From Rikenellaceae bacterium (lineage in GTDB: Bacteria > Bacteroidota > Bacteroidia > Bacteroidales > Rikenellaceae), in NCBI GenBank assembly GCA_009783565.1, contig WRDF01000012.1, forward strand, positions 1 to 52,008: 52,008 nt of DNA, in the 5' to 3' direction. Each line of letters opens with the position of its first letter. Position 1 is the first letter of the stretch. The notes under the pieces are model-generated. The model did not search any database and was not told the DNA's origin. It was given only the letters and a program-made list of their open reading frames with translations. Positions 16,872 to 25,177 of this stretch are shown piece by piece. Position numbers and translations under genes: made by a program.

Positions 16872-16926
16872 CACACGCGTGTGTTTTCCAGTCTATCGTA
16901 CGACTGCGGATCAGGTCCGCAGTGAC
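16872..16926. repeat. Short palindrome and partial family A element after xseB
   Basis: CACACGCGTGTG (16872-16883) is a perfect alternating purine-pyrimidine palindrome. It is followed by GACTGCGGATCAGGTCCGCA plus GTGAC (about 16902-16926), the small second part of the family A repeat in degenerate form. No gene lies in this gap. Confidence 0.6.
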
Positions 16927-16941
16927 AAAAAACCGTAACGC

Positions 16942-18693
16942 ATGAAGAAACTATTTTTATTACTATTCCTTATCACCGTAACGACGCTGCACGCGCAGGT
17001 GGGGACACAATCGTTGGAGGGTTATTACCGGCCGCCGATGGACGGGGTGCTGTTGCCGTCGGGTAATTTCGGTGAGGTGCGTTCGGGGCGATTCCACGCG
17101 GGAGTGGATATCAAGACCGGCGGCGTGGAAGGGTGGCCGGTGTATGCAACAGCCGCAGGCTATGTGTCGCGCATCAGCGTTGCGCCGGGTGGGTTCGGCA
17201 AGGCGATCTACATCAATCACCCGAACGGCACGACGACCGTTTACGCTCATTTGCAGCGATTTACGCCCACAATAGAACGCCATGTCACGGAGCAGCGATA
17301 CCGCCTGAAACGCCATGCGGTGGAGCTTTATCCCGACGCGCAGACGTTCCCCGTCGCAAAGGGTGATCTGATTGGTTATTCGGGTAACACGGGCGCATCG
17401 GCGGGGCCTCATCTGCACTATGAGGTGCGCGACGCGGCGACGCAAGAGCCGCTGAATCTCATCGCGCGCGGCGCACTCACGCTCAGAGACAACATTGCGC
17501 CGACCATCGTGCGGCTGCATTATATAGAAGTGGATACGGTGGGCATCGTGCCGCTGAAATCCGCGCCGCGTGCTATCGAGGTGGTGCGCACGGCGGGGAA
17601 TCGCTATACACTGCGCGACCGCGAAGAACTTGCTCTGCCTCCGCGCGGTTACTTCGTAATCGAGGTTACCGACCGCAAGAACGATTCGCAGAACACGATG
17701 GGGATATATCGCGTGGCGATGACGAAGGACGATGAGCCGCTGTTCGGATTCGCAATCGACCGGTTCGCATTCTCGGCAACGCGCTATGCGCAATCGATGC
17801 ACCATTTCGAGATGCAGCGCAGCGCGCGCAACCAGTTCGTGCGCCTCGCATTGCAGACGAACAATCGCCTGCCTGTTTACACGAAAATGCGCAATCGCGG
17901 CCTTGTGACGCCTGCCGCCGACGAGCGACGCCACCGCGTCGAGATCGAAGTTTGGGACGATGCGGGCAATGTCTCCACGCTCGATTTCTTTGTGCGGCGG
18001 GCAGAGGGTTCGGTACGGTTTTACACCGACGCCGATACCGAAGGTACGCCTGTGGACTGCCGCCGAAGGTTCTCAGCCACTCTTGACGGCCTGCGCGTTA
18101 CGATTCCGGAGGGCGCACTCTACGAGTCGATATTCCTGCGTCATGAACGTGACGATGAGCCGGATTTGCGAAGCACGATGACGCTTTATTCGTCCGTTTA
18201 CACGCTCCACGATGCGCGCACGCCGCTCCATTCCGCCATTAATATCTCAATCCCCGTGCCCAACCTGCCGCAGGAGCTGCGCTCGAAGGCGTGTCTGGGA
18301 ATCGTTTCTGCCGACGGCGCAACGATATCCTATATGGGCGGCGCGTGGAACAACGGTACTGTGGCCGGCGACGTGTCGATGTTCGGACGCTATTGTGTAG
18401 TGGTGGACTCTACGCCGCCTACTGTGACTCCGAGTTTCGTTAACGGGGCTGACCTGCGCGGCCGCCGCTCGGTGACGTTTGCCATCAATGACGATTTTTC
18501 GGGTATCGCGTCATACGAAGCGACGATAAATGGTGAATGGATCGCACTCGACGCCAATTCCGGGCGCACGACGCTTACCCACCATTTCGATAACGACCGC
18601 ATCGCCTATAACGGCGGCCGTCACACGCTGCGCCTCACCGTTACCGATAATCGCGGCAACGCCACGACCGTCACGCGAGAATTCATTCGATAA
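16942..18693 (+). CDS. M23-family metallopeptidase, exported (583 aa)
   Basis: Probable periplasmic peptidoglycan endopeptidase or divisome regulator. A signal peptide (about 1-19, ending LHAQ) is followed directly by a LytM/M23 domain (about 45-180). It has zinc ligands in [10 protein letters not shown] and HLHYEVRD and the family blocks [12 protein letters not shown] and [13 protein letters not shown]. The long C-terminal part (about 190-583) is beta-rich with Ig-like blocks ([33 protein letters not shown]). N-terminal placement of M23 with a long beta-rich tail is common in Bacteroidetes. It is followed by nfo after 10 nt, probably in the same transcript. The substrate cross-link is unknown. 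Confidence 0.88.
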   Translation: MKKLFLLLFLITVTTLHAQVGTQSLEGYYRPPMDGVLLPSGNFGEVRSGRFHAGVDIKTGGVEGWPVYATAAGYVSRISVAPGGFGKAIYINHPNGTTTVYAHLQRFTPTIERHVTEQRYRLKRHAVELYPDAQTFPVAKGDLIGYSGNTGASAGPHLHYEVRDAATQEPLNLIARGALTLRDNIAPTIVRLHYIEVDTVGIVPLKSAPRAIEVVRTAGNRYTLRDREELALPPRGYFVIEVTDRKNDSQNTMGIYRVAMTKDDEPLFGFAIDRFAFSATRYAQSMHHFEMQRSARNQFVRLALQTNNRLPVYTKMRNRGLVTPAADERRHRVEIEVWDDAGNVSTLDFFVRRAEGSVRFYTDADTEGTPVDCRRRFSATLDGLRVTIPEGALYESIFLRHERDDEPDLRSTMTLYSSVYTLHDARTPLHSAINISIPVPNLPQELRSKACLGIVSADGATISYMGGAWNNGTVAGDVSMFGRYCVVVDSTPPTVTPSFVNGADLRGRRSVTFAINDDFSGIASYEATINGEWIALDANSGRTTLTHHFDNDRIAYNGGRHTLRLTVTDNRGNATTVTREFIR

Positions 18694-18703
18694 TTTATTT
18701 GTT

Positions 18704-19546
18704 ATGAAATATTTCGGAGCGCATGTAGGCGCATCAGAAGGGATAGAGGGCGCACCGTTATGCGCGCATGAGATCGGTGCGCGGGCGTTCGCGCTGTTTA
18801 CCAAGAACCCGCAGCAGTGGCGCAGCCCGCGCCTTACGCAGGAAACCATAGATGCTTTTCGCTTGAACTGCGAAAAATACGGTTTCACGCCCGACCATAT
18901 TCTGCCGCACGACAGCTACCTGATAAATCTCGGACATCCCGACCGCCAATCGCGCGCTATATCGCGCTCGGCGTTCATCGGCGAGATGAAACGTTGTCGG
19001 GATTTGGGGCTTACGATGCTCAACTTTCATCCTGGCAGCACGCTCGGCGAAATGAGTATCGAGGAATGTCTCGATGCGGCGGCAGAATCGATAAACACCG
19101 CACTCGGCGAAGTGGAGGGCGTCTGCGCGGTCATAGAGAATACCGCAGGACAGGGCGCGAACGTCGGTTTCCGTTTCGAGCACCTGGCGCACATCATCGA
19201 CCGCATAGAGGATAAAAGCCGCGTGGGCGTATGTCTCGACACATGCCACAGCTTCGCGGCGGGTTACGACCTGCGCACGCGCGAGGCGTGTGACAAGACA
19301 TTCGGTGAATTCGACTGCATCGTCGGCTTCCGTTATCTGCGCGCGATGCACCTCAACGATGCGCTGCGGCCGTTGGGCAGCTGTGTAGACCGCCACGCGA
19401 GCATCGGACATGGCGAGATCGGCCTCGAATGTTTTCGCTATATCGCCGCCGACCCGCGCTTCGACAATATGCCCCTGACGCTAGAAACCCCCGACCCGTC
19501 ACTGTGGCCACAGGAGATTGCGATGCTGTACTCATTTGTACCGTAA
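18704..19546 (+). CDS. nfo: Endonuclease IV, AP endonuclease (280 aa)
   Basis: Zinc-dependent repair enzyme that nicks DNA at abasic sites. The start [18 protein letters not shown] (ATG at 18704) contains the first zinc-ligand region. Further ligand blocks are [52 protein letters not shown] and TLETPDPS. Length matches the family (about 280 aa). An upstream frame extension from 18530 overlaps the M23 gene and is rejected. It sits 10 nt after the M23 gene. Confidence 0.95.
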   Translation: MKYFGAHVGASEGIEGAPLCAHEIGARAFALFTKNPQQWRSPRLTQETIDAFRLNCEKYGFTPDHILPHDSYLINLGHPDRQSRAISRSAFIGEMKRCRDLGLTMLNFHPGSTLGEMSIEECLDAAAESINTALGEVEGVCAVIENTAGQGANVGFRFEHLAHIIDRIEDKSRVGVCLDTCHSFAAGYDLRTREACDKTFGEFDCIVGFRYLRAMHLNDALRPLGSCVDRHASIGHGEIGLECFRYIAADPRFDNMPLTLETPDPSLWPQEIAMLYSFVP

Positions 19547-19593
19547 CACGCACGCGTGTTCGGAATGACATTTGTTATTAACTTTACGAGTAA

Positions 19594-20874
19594 ATGAACG
19601 ACGCGACACATATTCCGCTGGCCGAGCGTCTGCGGCCACAGACGTTGGACGATTACGTCGGGCAGGCGCATCTCGTCGGCGAAGGCGGTGTGTTCCGGCG
19701 GTTCGTGGAGAGCGGCAATGTGCCGTCATTCATCCTGTGGGGGCCTCCGGGCGTGGGAAAAACGACGCTCGCGCGGATCATCGCAAGTTCGCTCGAACGG
19801 CCGTTCTACACTCTTTCGGCTGTGGCGGCGGGTGTTAAGGACGTGCGCGAAGTTATAGACAGCGCGCGGCGGCAGAAGTTTTTCAACTCGCCGCCACCAT
19901 TCCTGTTCATCGACGAAATCCACCGCTTCAACAAGTCGCAGCAGGACTCGCTGTTAGGCGCGGTCGAGCAGGGCGTGGTGACGCTTATCGGCGCGACTAC
20001 GGAAAATCCGTCGTTCGAGGTCATCTCGCCGTTGTTGTCGCGCTGCCAGGTCTACGTGCTGCGAGCGATGGACGAGCCGGAGCTACAAACGTTGCTTGAC
20101 CGTGCCATTTCCACCGACCCCACATTGCGCGAGCGCGGCGTGGACGTGGAGCAAACCGAAGCTCTATTCCGTTTTTCGGGCGGCGATGCGCGTAAACTGC
20201 TGAATATACTGGACATACTTGCCGGAATGGGCAGCGGGCGCATCGTCATAAACGACGGTACGGTAACCGATGCACTGCAACAGAACATCGCGACCTATGA
20301 CAAGAACGGCGAGATGCACTACGACGTGATCTCGGCGTTCATCAAGAGCATACGCGGCAGCGACCCGAATGCTGCGGTCTACTATCTCGCGCGAATGCTC
20401 GCCGGCGGCGAAGACCCGAAATTCATCGCGCGGCGGCTGGTCATTCTGGCCTCCGAAGACATCGGGCTGGCCAATCCCAACGCGCTGCTGCTCGCCAACG
20501 CCTGTTTCGACACGGTGCATAAAATCGGAATGCCCGAAGCGCAACTCACACTTTCTCAGGCGGCCATATATCTGGCCACAAGCCCCAAAAGCAATTCGTC
20601 GGCCATGGCGATATGGGGTGCGATGGCTCACGTGGGGCGCGACACCAACAACCGCCCCGTGCCGCTGCACATCCGCAACGCGCCGACAAAGTTGATGAAG
20701 AGCCTCGATTACAGCAAGGGATATAAATACGCCCACGACTTCACGGACAATTTCGCCGAACAGGAGTTCATGCCGGAGGGGTTGGAGGGTACGCGGTTCT
20801 ATGTGCCGTCCGACAACGAAACCGAACGCCGCATCGCCGAAAGGCTGGGAAAGTTGTGGAAAGGGAAGTATTAG
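19594..20874 (+). CDS. rarA: Replication-associated recombination protein A (AAA+ ATPase, 426 aa)
   Basis: MgsA/WRNIP1-family AAA+ protein acting at stalled forks. N-terminus PLAERLRPQTLDDYVGQAHL; Walker A GPPGVGKTTLARI; Walker B FLFIDEIHRFNKSQQDSLL; sensor 1 IGATTENPSFEV; arginine finger in LLSRCQVY. The C-terminal tetramerisation region contains DPNAAVYYLARML and SEDIGLANPNALLLA. Length is typical. It stands as the last gene of the rightward run; a half copy of the 'cattgcgag' repeat (about 20907-20920) follows. No predicted partner gene is adjacent. Confidence 0.95.
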   Translation: MNDATHIPLAERLRPQTLDDYVGQAHLVGEGGVFRRFVESGNVPSFILWGPPGVGKTTLARIIASSLERPFYTLSAVAAGVKDVREVIDSARRQKFFNSPPPFLFIDEIHRFNKSQQDSLLGAVEQGVVTLIGATTENPSFEVISPLLSRCQVYVLRAMDEPELQTLLDRAISTDPTLRERGVDVEQTEALFRFSGGDARKLLNILDILAGMGSGRIVINDGTVTDALQQNIATYDKNGEMHYDVISAFIKSIRGSDPNAAVYYLARMLAGGEDPKFIARRLVILASEDIGLANPNALLLANACFDTVHKIGMPEAQLTLSQAAIYLATSPKSNSSAMAIWGAMAHVGRDTNNRPVPLHIRNAPTKLMKSLDYSKGYKYAHDFTDNFAEQEFMPEGLEGTRFYVPSDNETERRIAERLGKLWKGKY

Positions 20875-20936
20875 TCGATTACGAATAATCATCGACTAAC
20901 CTTGCCGTCATTGCGAGCCTTAAACAAAAATCGTTA

Positions 20937-21263
20937 CTACTTTCCTGATTCACCTAATTCATCCAAATAGCTGTAAAGATCAGGCAGTATATTTCTGTCG
21001 AATTCAAATTGTGTGGCTGCTTTAGGCAAGCGGAGCCTATCAATATTCTTATCTCCGGTATTAGATGCCCATAAACAAGGTACATCTTCCTTGTCTTGAA
21101 CAGCACTTTTGTCTTTCTCTAATATCCACACCCAGATTCTTTTGCCCAAATCATCGGTAGCGATATTGCATAAGGGGTATCGCTTTCGGATATATAGGAT
21201 AAACTCATCGTTACCCATTATAATTTTTGGTCTCATACTTATATTATTGTTTTTATGTTTCAT
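20937..21263 (-). CDS. Hypothetical protein, AT-rich (108 aa)
   Basis: I do not recognise a family. The protein starts MKHKNNNISMRPKI (ATG at 21263) or at the second Met nine codons on (21236), and ends YSYLDELGESGK. It has no signal peptide or membrane segment. Motif-like parts are FILYIRKRYPLCNIATDDLG and RIWVWILEKDK, followed by charged stretches. The composition is clearly more AT-rich than its neighbours, hinting at recent acquisition. A perfect -7 box ends 3 nt before the first ATG, so either the mRNA is leaderless or translation starts at the second Met with a roughly 25-nt leader. The longer frame to 21389 runs into a repeat and is rejected. Confidence 0.6.
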   Translation of the reverse strand: MKHKNNNISMRPKIIMGNDEFILYIRKRYPLCNIATDDLGKRIWVWILEKDKSAVQDKEDVPCLWASNTGDKNIDRLRLPKAATQFEFDRNILPDLYSYLDELGESGK

Positions 21264-21266
21264 GAG

Positions 21267-21274
21267 CAAAGATA
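21267..21274 (-). promoter_or_regulatory. -7 box abutting the small hypothetical gene
   Basis: Minus-strand TATCTTTG (21274-21267) is a perfect consensus box separated by only CTC from the ATG at 21263. The expected start point coincides with that ATG. No properly spaced -33 element was seen. Confidence 0.5.
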
Positions 21275-21343
21275 AAGTAATTATTTTAGTTTCGATAGTT
21301 ATTCCAAAATGGAATTGCAGACCGAAGCCCACGATGACTGTTC

Positions 21344-21456
21344 TCCGGCAGGGCGGTTTTCGCATCTTTTCGCGAAAATCGCGCGGCACGCCGTCGCCCC
21401 ACGCGGCGGGTCGCTACTCGCGATGCTCGTGCGCTCTCGCCGCCGCCGACGTGCCA
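21344..21456. repeat. GC-rich repeat (family C), copy 2
   Basis: Starts CCGGCAGGGCGG, has a hairpin TTTTCGC-atcttt-tcGCGAAAA, then the CCCCACGCGGCGGGTCGCTA block and a pyrimidine/GC-rich tail. It matches the copies at 14195 and 47624. It lies between the small hypothetical gene and the nadB end. The following 21457-21481 contains an AATTCCTAATTG spacer. Confidence 0.8.
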
Positions 21457-21481
21457 ACACGCAAGCCTAATTCCTAATTGA

Positions 21482-23062
21482 CTACATCTCTCCCCGCGTG
21501 GTCATCATCGGATAATCGAGCGAGTAGTGCAGTCCCACGCTCTGCTTCATCTCCTGCGCCTGACGGATAATCAGAAACCCCACTGTTATCATGTTGCGCA
21601 GCTCGCACAGGCTCTGGTTCAGCGTCGATTTGCGGTAGAGTTCCTCCGTCTCGTGGTAGATTATATCCAACCGACGACGCGCTCGTTCGAGCCGCAGGTT
21701 AGACCTCACGATCCCCACATAATTGCTCATTATTTGCTGCAACTCCTTGTAGTTCTGCGTGATAAGCACCATCTCCTCAGGATTGCCCGTACCCTCGTAG
21801 TCCCATTCGGGAATGCCCGTTTGCAACGCCGCCGAGCCGTAAACCGCCAACGAATGGTCGGCGGCAAGCGAAGCATAAACCGCCGCTTCGATGAGCGAGT
21901 TCGACGCCAGACGGTTCGCCCCGTGCAACCCCGTGCACGACGTTTCGCCCAGGGCATAGAGCCGCCGTATGGAGCTTTCGCCGTTCATATCGACCTTCAC
22001 CCCGCCGCAACAGTAGTGCGCCGCCGGCAGTACGGGGATCATATCCTTCGTAATATCGATACCTATCGACAGGCATTTGCGGTAGATATTCGGGAAGTGG
22101 TCGATGACTTCTGCCGCGTCTTTGTGCCTGATGTCGAGCCAGACGTGCTCCTCGCCGCTCATCTTCATCTCGTTGTCGATGCTGCGCGCCACCACGTCGC
22201 GCGGCGCGAGCGACCCCATCGGATGATAGCGGTGCATGAATTCTTCGCCGCTGCGCAACCTCAACACGCCTCCGAAACCGCGCATCGCCTCCGTTATCAG
22301 GAAGTTGGGACGCTCGCCGGGATTATACAACGCCGTCGGGTGAAACTGGATGAACTCCATGTTTTCCGTAACGCCCTTTGCACGGCGCACCATCGCGATA
22401 CCGTCGCCCGTCGCCACCGGCGGATTAGTCGTCGTGTGATAAATATTGCCCAGACCGCCCGTAGCCAGCACCGTCACGCGCGCCAGCACCGTCGCCACCC
22501 GCTGCGTTTTCAGGTCGAGAACGTACGCGCCGAAACACTCGGTGTCCGCAGAATTTTTCGTCACCAACTGCCCCAAATGGTGCTGGGTAAGCAGGTCGAC
22601 TGCGAAATGATGTTCGAGCACGGTGATATTGGGATGTCTTTTCACCTGCGCGATGAGCGCGCGCTCGATTTCCTTGCCCGTAGCGTCCTTATGGTGCAGG
22701 ATACGGCTCTCCGAATGACCGCCCTCGCGCGCAAGGGCATACCGTCCCTCCGCCGTCTTGTCGAACCGCGTACCCCAACCCGTGAGGTCGCGGATCGCTT
22801 CAGGCGCGTGCCGAACCACCTGCTCGACCACCTCACGGTCGTTCAGCCCCGCCCCGCACACCATCGTGTCCTCGACGTGCTTCTCGAACGTGTCGGGCGG
22901 ATAGGTCACGCAGCAGATCCCTCCCTGTGCCTTGGCGGTGTTCGTATCGCCGATCTCGCTTTTCGACACAACAAGCACCCTGCCGCGCGCCGCCACTTTC
23001 AACGCGTACGCAAGGCCTGCAATGCCGCTGCCTATGACAAGAAAATCGGTCTCCCTGTTCAT
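21482..23062 (-). CDS. nadB: L-aspartate oxidase (526 aa)
   Basis: Flavoenzyme converting aspartate to iminoaspartate in de novo NAD synthesis. N-terminal FAD fold DFLVIGSGIAGLAYALKVA; NTAKAQGGICCV; EFIQFHPTALYNPGE; the C-terminal helical domain contains YVGIVRSNLRLERARRRLD. The arrangement and length (about 530 aa) fit NadB rather than a fumarate reductase subunit, and the first Cys-rich block GGICCV is NadB-like. Its ATG overlaps the pyrF stop by 1 nt (TGATG), implying coupled translation. Fumarate can serve as electron acceptor in anaerobes; nadA and nadC are not in the window. Confidence 0.94.
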   Translation of the reverse strand: MNRETDFLVIGSGIAGLAYALKVAARGRVLVVSKSEIGDTNTAKAQGGICCVTYPPDTFEKHVEDTMVCGAGLNDREVVEQVVRHAPEAIRDLTGWGTRFDKTAEGRYALAREGGHSESRILHHKDATGKEIERALIAQVKRHPNITVLEHHFAVDLLTQHHLGQLVTKNSADTECFGAYVLDLKTQRVATVLARVTVLATGGLGNIYHTTTNPPVATGDGIAMVRRAKGVTENMEFIQFHPTALYNPGERPNFLITEAMRGFGGVLRLRSGEEFMHRYHPMGSLAPRDVVARSIDNEMKMSGEEHVWLDIRHKDAAEVIDHFPNIYRKCLSIGIDITKDMIPVLPAAHYCCGGVKVDMNGESSIRRLYALGETSCTGLHGANRLASNSLIEAAVYASLAADHSLAVYGSAALQTGIPEWDYEGTGNPEEMVLITQNYKELQQIMSNYVGIVRSNLRLERARRRLDIIYHETEELYRKSTLNQSLCELRNMITVGFLIIRQAQEMKQSVGLHYSLDYPMMTTRGEM

Positions 23063-23934
23063 CAGATTAAACCTTTACTCCTCAGCAGCCCCTCCATTTC
23101 CTGCTGTATCTCGCGGGCTTTTTCCGCGGCGGCCTCTGCGAAACGTTCCGTGTTGTCGGCATAGATGATCCCACGCGAGGAATTGACGAGCAGACCACAT
23201 TTTTCATTCAAGCCATATTCAGCTACTTCTTGCAGGCTTCCGCCCTGCTCACCCACGCCCGGAACAAGCAGGAAATGGTCGGGCACGATTTCACGTATTC
23301 CTTTGAGCGTCTCCGCCCGCGTCGCGCCCACGACATACATTATATTATCGGTCGTACCCCATTCTTTCGACGTTTCGAGTACCTGCTCGTACAGTTTCCG
23401 CCCGTTCGCAAGTTCCAGCGTCTCGAAGTCTTTCGCACTTTCGTTCGACGTAAGAGCAAGTATTACCGCCCACTTATCTTTGTATGCAAGAAACGGATCG
23501 ACCGTATCGCGTCCCATGTATGGCGAAAGCGTTACGGCATCAAATAAAGAACTTCCGCTACTATATCTATCATCATCCAAGAAAGCTTTCGCATATTTTT
23601 CTGACGTATTTTTTATATCCCCGCGTTTAGCATCGGCAATAATAAATATTTCAGGATAATTTTCTTTTATATAATGTATAGTTTCAGATATTGCATTCAT
23701 ACCTACGCCAAGATATATTTCATAAAATGCGAGATTGAGTTTATAGCAAACTGTATATGGAGCAGTTGCTTCTATTATATCGCGATTGAACTTAAATAAT
23801 AAATCCGATGTTATAGGCTTGCCCGAATTTTTACGAAGAATATCCTGTGGAAATTTAAGTACATCCGTATCCAACCCCACGCACAAGAAACTGCGCTTTT
23901 TCTGTATCTGGGCAAAAAGTTCGTCACGTGTCAT
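23062..23934 (-). CDS. pyrF: Orotidine 5'-phosphate decarboxylase (290 aa)
   Basis: Last step of UMP synthesis. The long, PyrF subfamily 2 type: MTRDELFAQIQKKRSFLCVG with GLDTD, FKFNRDII-like FNRDIIEATAPYTVCYKLN, the catalytic IIADAKRGDIKNTSEKYAKA and a GVGEQGGSLQEV phosphate-binding block. The ATG at 23934 is preferred over one 30 nt upstream because the family starts here. The gene is mosaic in base composition: the 5' half is very AT-rich (11 G+C of 60 at 23641-23700) and the 3' half GC-rich (36 of 60 at 23281-23340). It is coupled to nadB by a 1-nt overlap. Confidence 0.94.
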   Translation of the reverse strand: MTRDELFAQIQKKRSFLCVGLDTDVLKFPQDILRKNSGKPITSDLLFKFNRDIIEATAPYTVCYKLNLAFYEIYLGVGMNAISETIHYIKENYPEIFIIADAKRGDIKNTSEKYAKAFLDDDRYSSGSSLFDAVTLSPYMGRDTVDPFLAYKDKWAVILALTSNESAKDFETLELANGRKLYEQVLETSKEWGTTDNIMYVVGATRAETLKGIREIVPDHFLLVPGVGEQGGSLQEVAEYGLNEKCGLLVNSSRGIIYADNTERFAEAAAEKAREIQQEMEGLLRSKGLI

Positions 23935-23959
23935 AATTTCGTTATTTAATTTGTCGATC

Positions 23960-24073
23960 GTCATTGCGAGCGGAGCGAAGCAATCCAGTCTCTTTTTATC
24001 ACTTCTGGATTGCTTCGGGCTTTCAGCCCTCGCAATGACGACTGATGAGATTGCGGGTCAAACCCGCAATGAC
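23960..24073. repeat. Family A repeat plus small hairpin between prfA and pyrF
   Basis: GTCATTGCGAG (23960) to CTCGCAATGAC (to 24039) with arms GAAGCAATCCAG and CTGGATTGCTTC, followed by GATTGCGGGTCAAACCCGCA plus ATGAC (24049-24073). It has the same two-part structure as at 7276-7386. It ends 2 nt before the prfA stop codon. Confidence 0.85.
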
Positions 24074-24074
24074 A

Positions 24075-25160
24075 TTATAATTCGCTCTCTTTCAGTCGCT
24101 CCGCATTCTCGGCCACGATCAGGTTGTCGATAACGTCCTGAATGTCGCCGTCCATGAATGCCGAGAGATTATAGACCGTGTAGTTTATACGGTGGTCGGT
24201 GATGCGCCCTTGCGGGTAGTTGTAGGTACGTATCTTCGCGCTGCGGTCGCCCGTCGAGACCAGCGTCTTGCGCCGCGCCGAAATTTCGTCCAGATATTTC
24301 TGATATTCGAGGTTGAATATCCGCGTGCGCAGTTCCTCCAACGCTTTGTCGAAGTTTTTGAGCTGCGACTTCTGGTCCTGACACTGCACCACGATGCCGG
24401 TCGGGATGTGCGTAAGCCGGATGGCCGAATAGGTCGTGTTCACGCTTTGGCCGCCCGGCCCCGATGCGCAGAACGTGTCTTTGCGAATATCCTCCATGCG
24501 CAGGTCGATGTCGAATTCCTCCGCCTCAGGCAGCACCGCCACGCTGGCGGCAGAGGTGTGTACCCGCCCCTGCGTCTCGGTCTGCGGCACACGCTGCACG
24601 CGGTGTACGCCGCTCTCGTACTTCATCGTGCCGTAAACGCCGTCGCCCGTCACCTTCAACACCACCTCCTTGAAGCCGCCTGCCGCGCCCTCGCTCATGC
24701 TGTTAACCTCCATCCGCCAACCCTTGCGCTCGATGTATTTCGCGTACATCCGCAGCAAGTCGCCCGCGAAGATCGCCGCCTCGTCGCCGCCCGTGCCGCC
24801 CCGGATTTCGAGGATCGCATTGCGCGCATCCTGCGGGTCTTTGGGAATCAGCAGCAGTTTTATATCCTCTTCGAGCGTCGCGATCCTCGGTTCAAGGTCG
24901 GAGATTTCTCCGCGTGCCATTTCGCGCATCTCGTCGTCCTTCTCCGTCGCCAGCAGGTCTTTGGCCTCCTGCAAGTTAGCCACAGCGGTGCGATATTTTT
25001 CGCTCGCTTCGACCAGCGGTTGCAACTCCTTATATTCCTTATTGAGCGCCACAAAACGCTTCATATCGGAGATAACCTCAGGGTCGGTCATCTGCTGCCC
25101 GATCTCTTCGTATTTAAGTTTCAGCCCGTCGAGACGGTCGAGTATCGTGTTGTCTGTCAT
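24075..25160 (-). CDS. prfA: Peptide chain release factor 1 (361 aa)
   Basis: Recognises UAA/UAG stop codons and triggers peptide release. Contains the GGQ loop (CASGPGGQSVNTTYSAIRLTH) and the RF1-type anticodon-like tripeptide region near VHTSAASVAVLPEAEE. PAT-type recognition is not certain by eye. RF1 rather than RF2 is supported by length and by the absence of an RF2-type programmed frameshift near the start. It is followed by a family A repeat and then pyrF; metH lies 17 nt upstream on the same strand. Confidence 0.94.
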   Translation of the reverse strand: MTDNTILDRLDGLKLKYEEIGQQMTDPEVISDMKRFVALNKEYKELQPLVEASEKYRTAVANLQEAKDLLATEKDDEMREMARGEISDLEPRIATLEEDIKLLLIPKDPQDARNAILEIRGGTGGDEAAIFAGDLLRMYAKYIERKGWRMEVNSMSEGAAGGFKEVVLKVTGDGVYGTMKYESGVHRVQRVPQTETQGRVHTSAASVAVLPEAEEFDIDLRMEDIRKDTFCASGPGGQSVNTTYSAIRLTHIPTGIVVQCQDQKSQLKNFDKALEELRTRIFNLEYQKYLDEISARRKTLVSTGDRSAKIRTYNYPQGRITDHRINYTVYNLSAFMDGDIQDVIDNLIVAENAERLKESEL

Positions 25161-25177
25161 ATTTTCTTAATTCTTAA

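Noticed and set aside
21527-23164. 545-codon frame antisense to nadB
   Set aside because: Arg/His-rich shadow frame; NadB motifs are clear on the minus strand.
24075-25160. RF2 rather than RF1 for the release factor
   Set aside because: No early in-frame UGA/frameshift signature and the overall motifs and length fit RF1; both families share the GGQ motif, so RF2 was considered.
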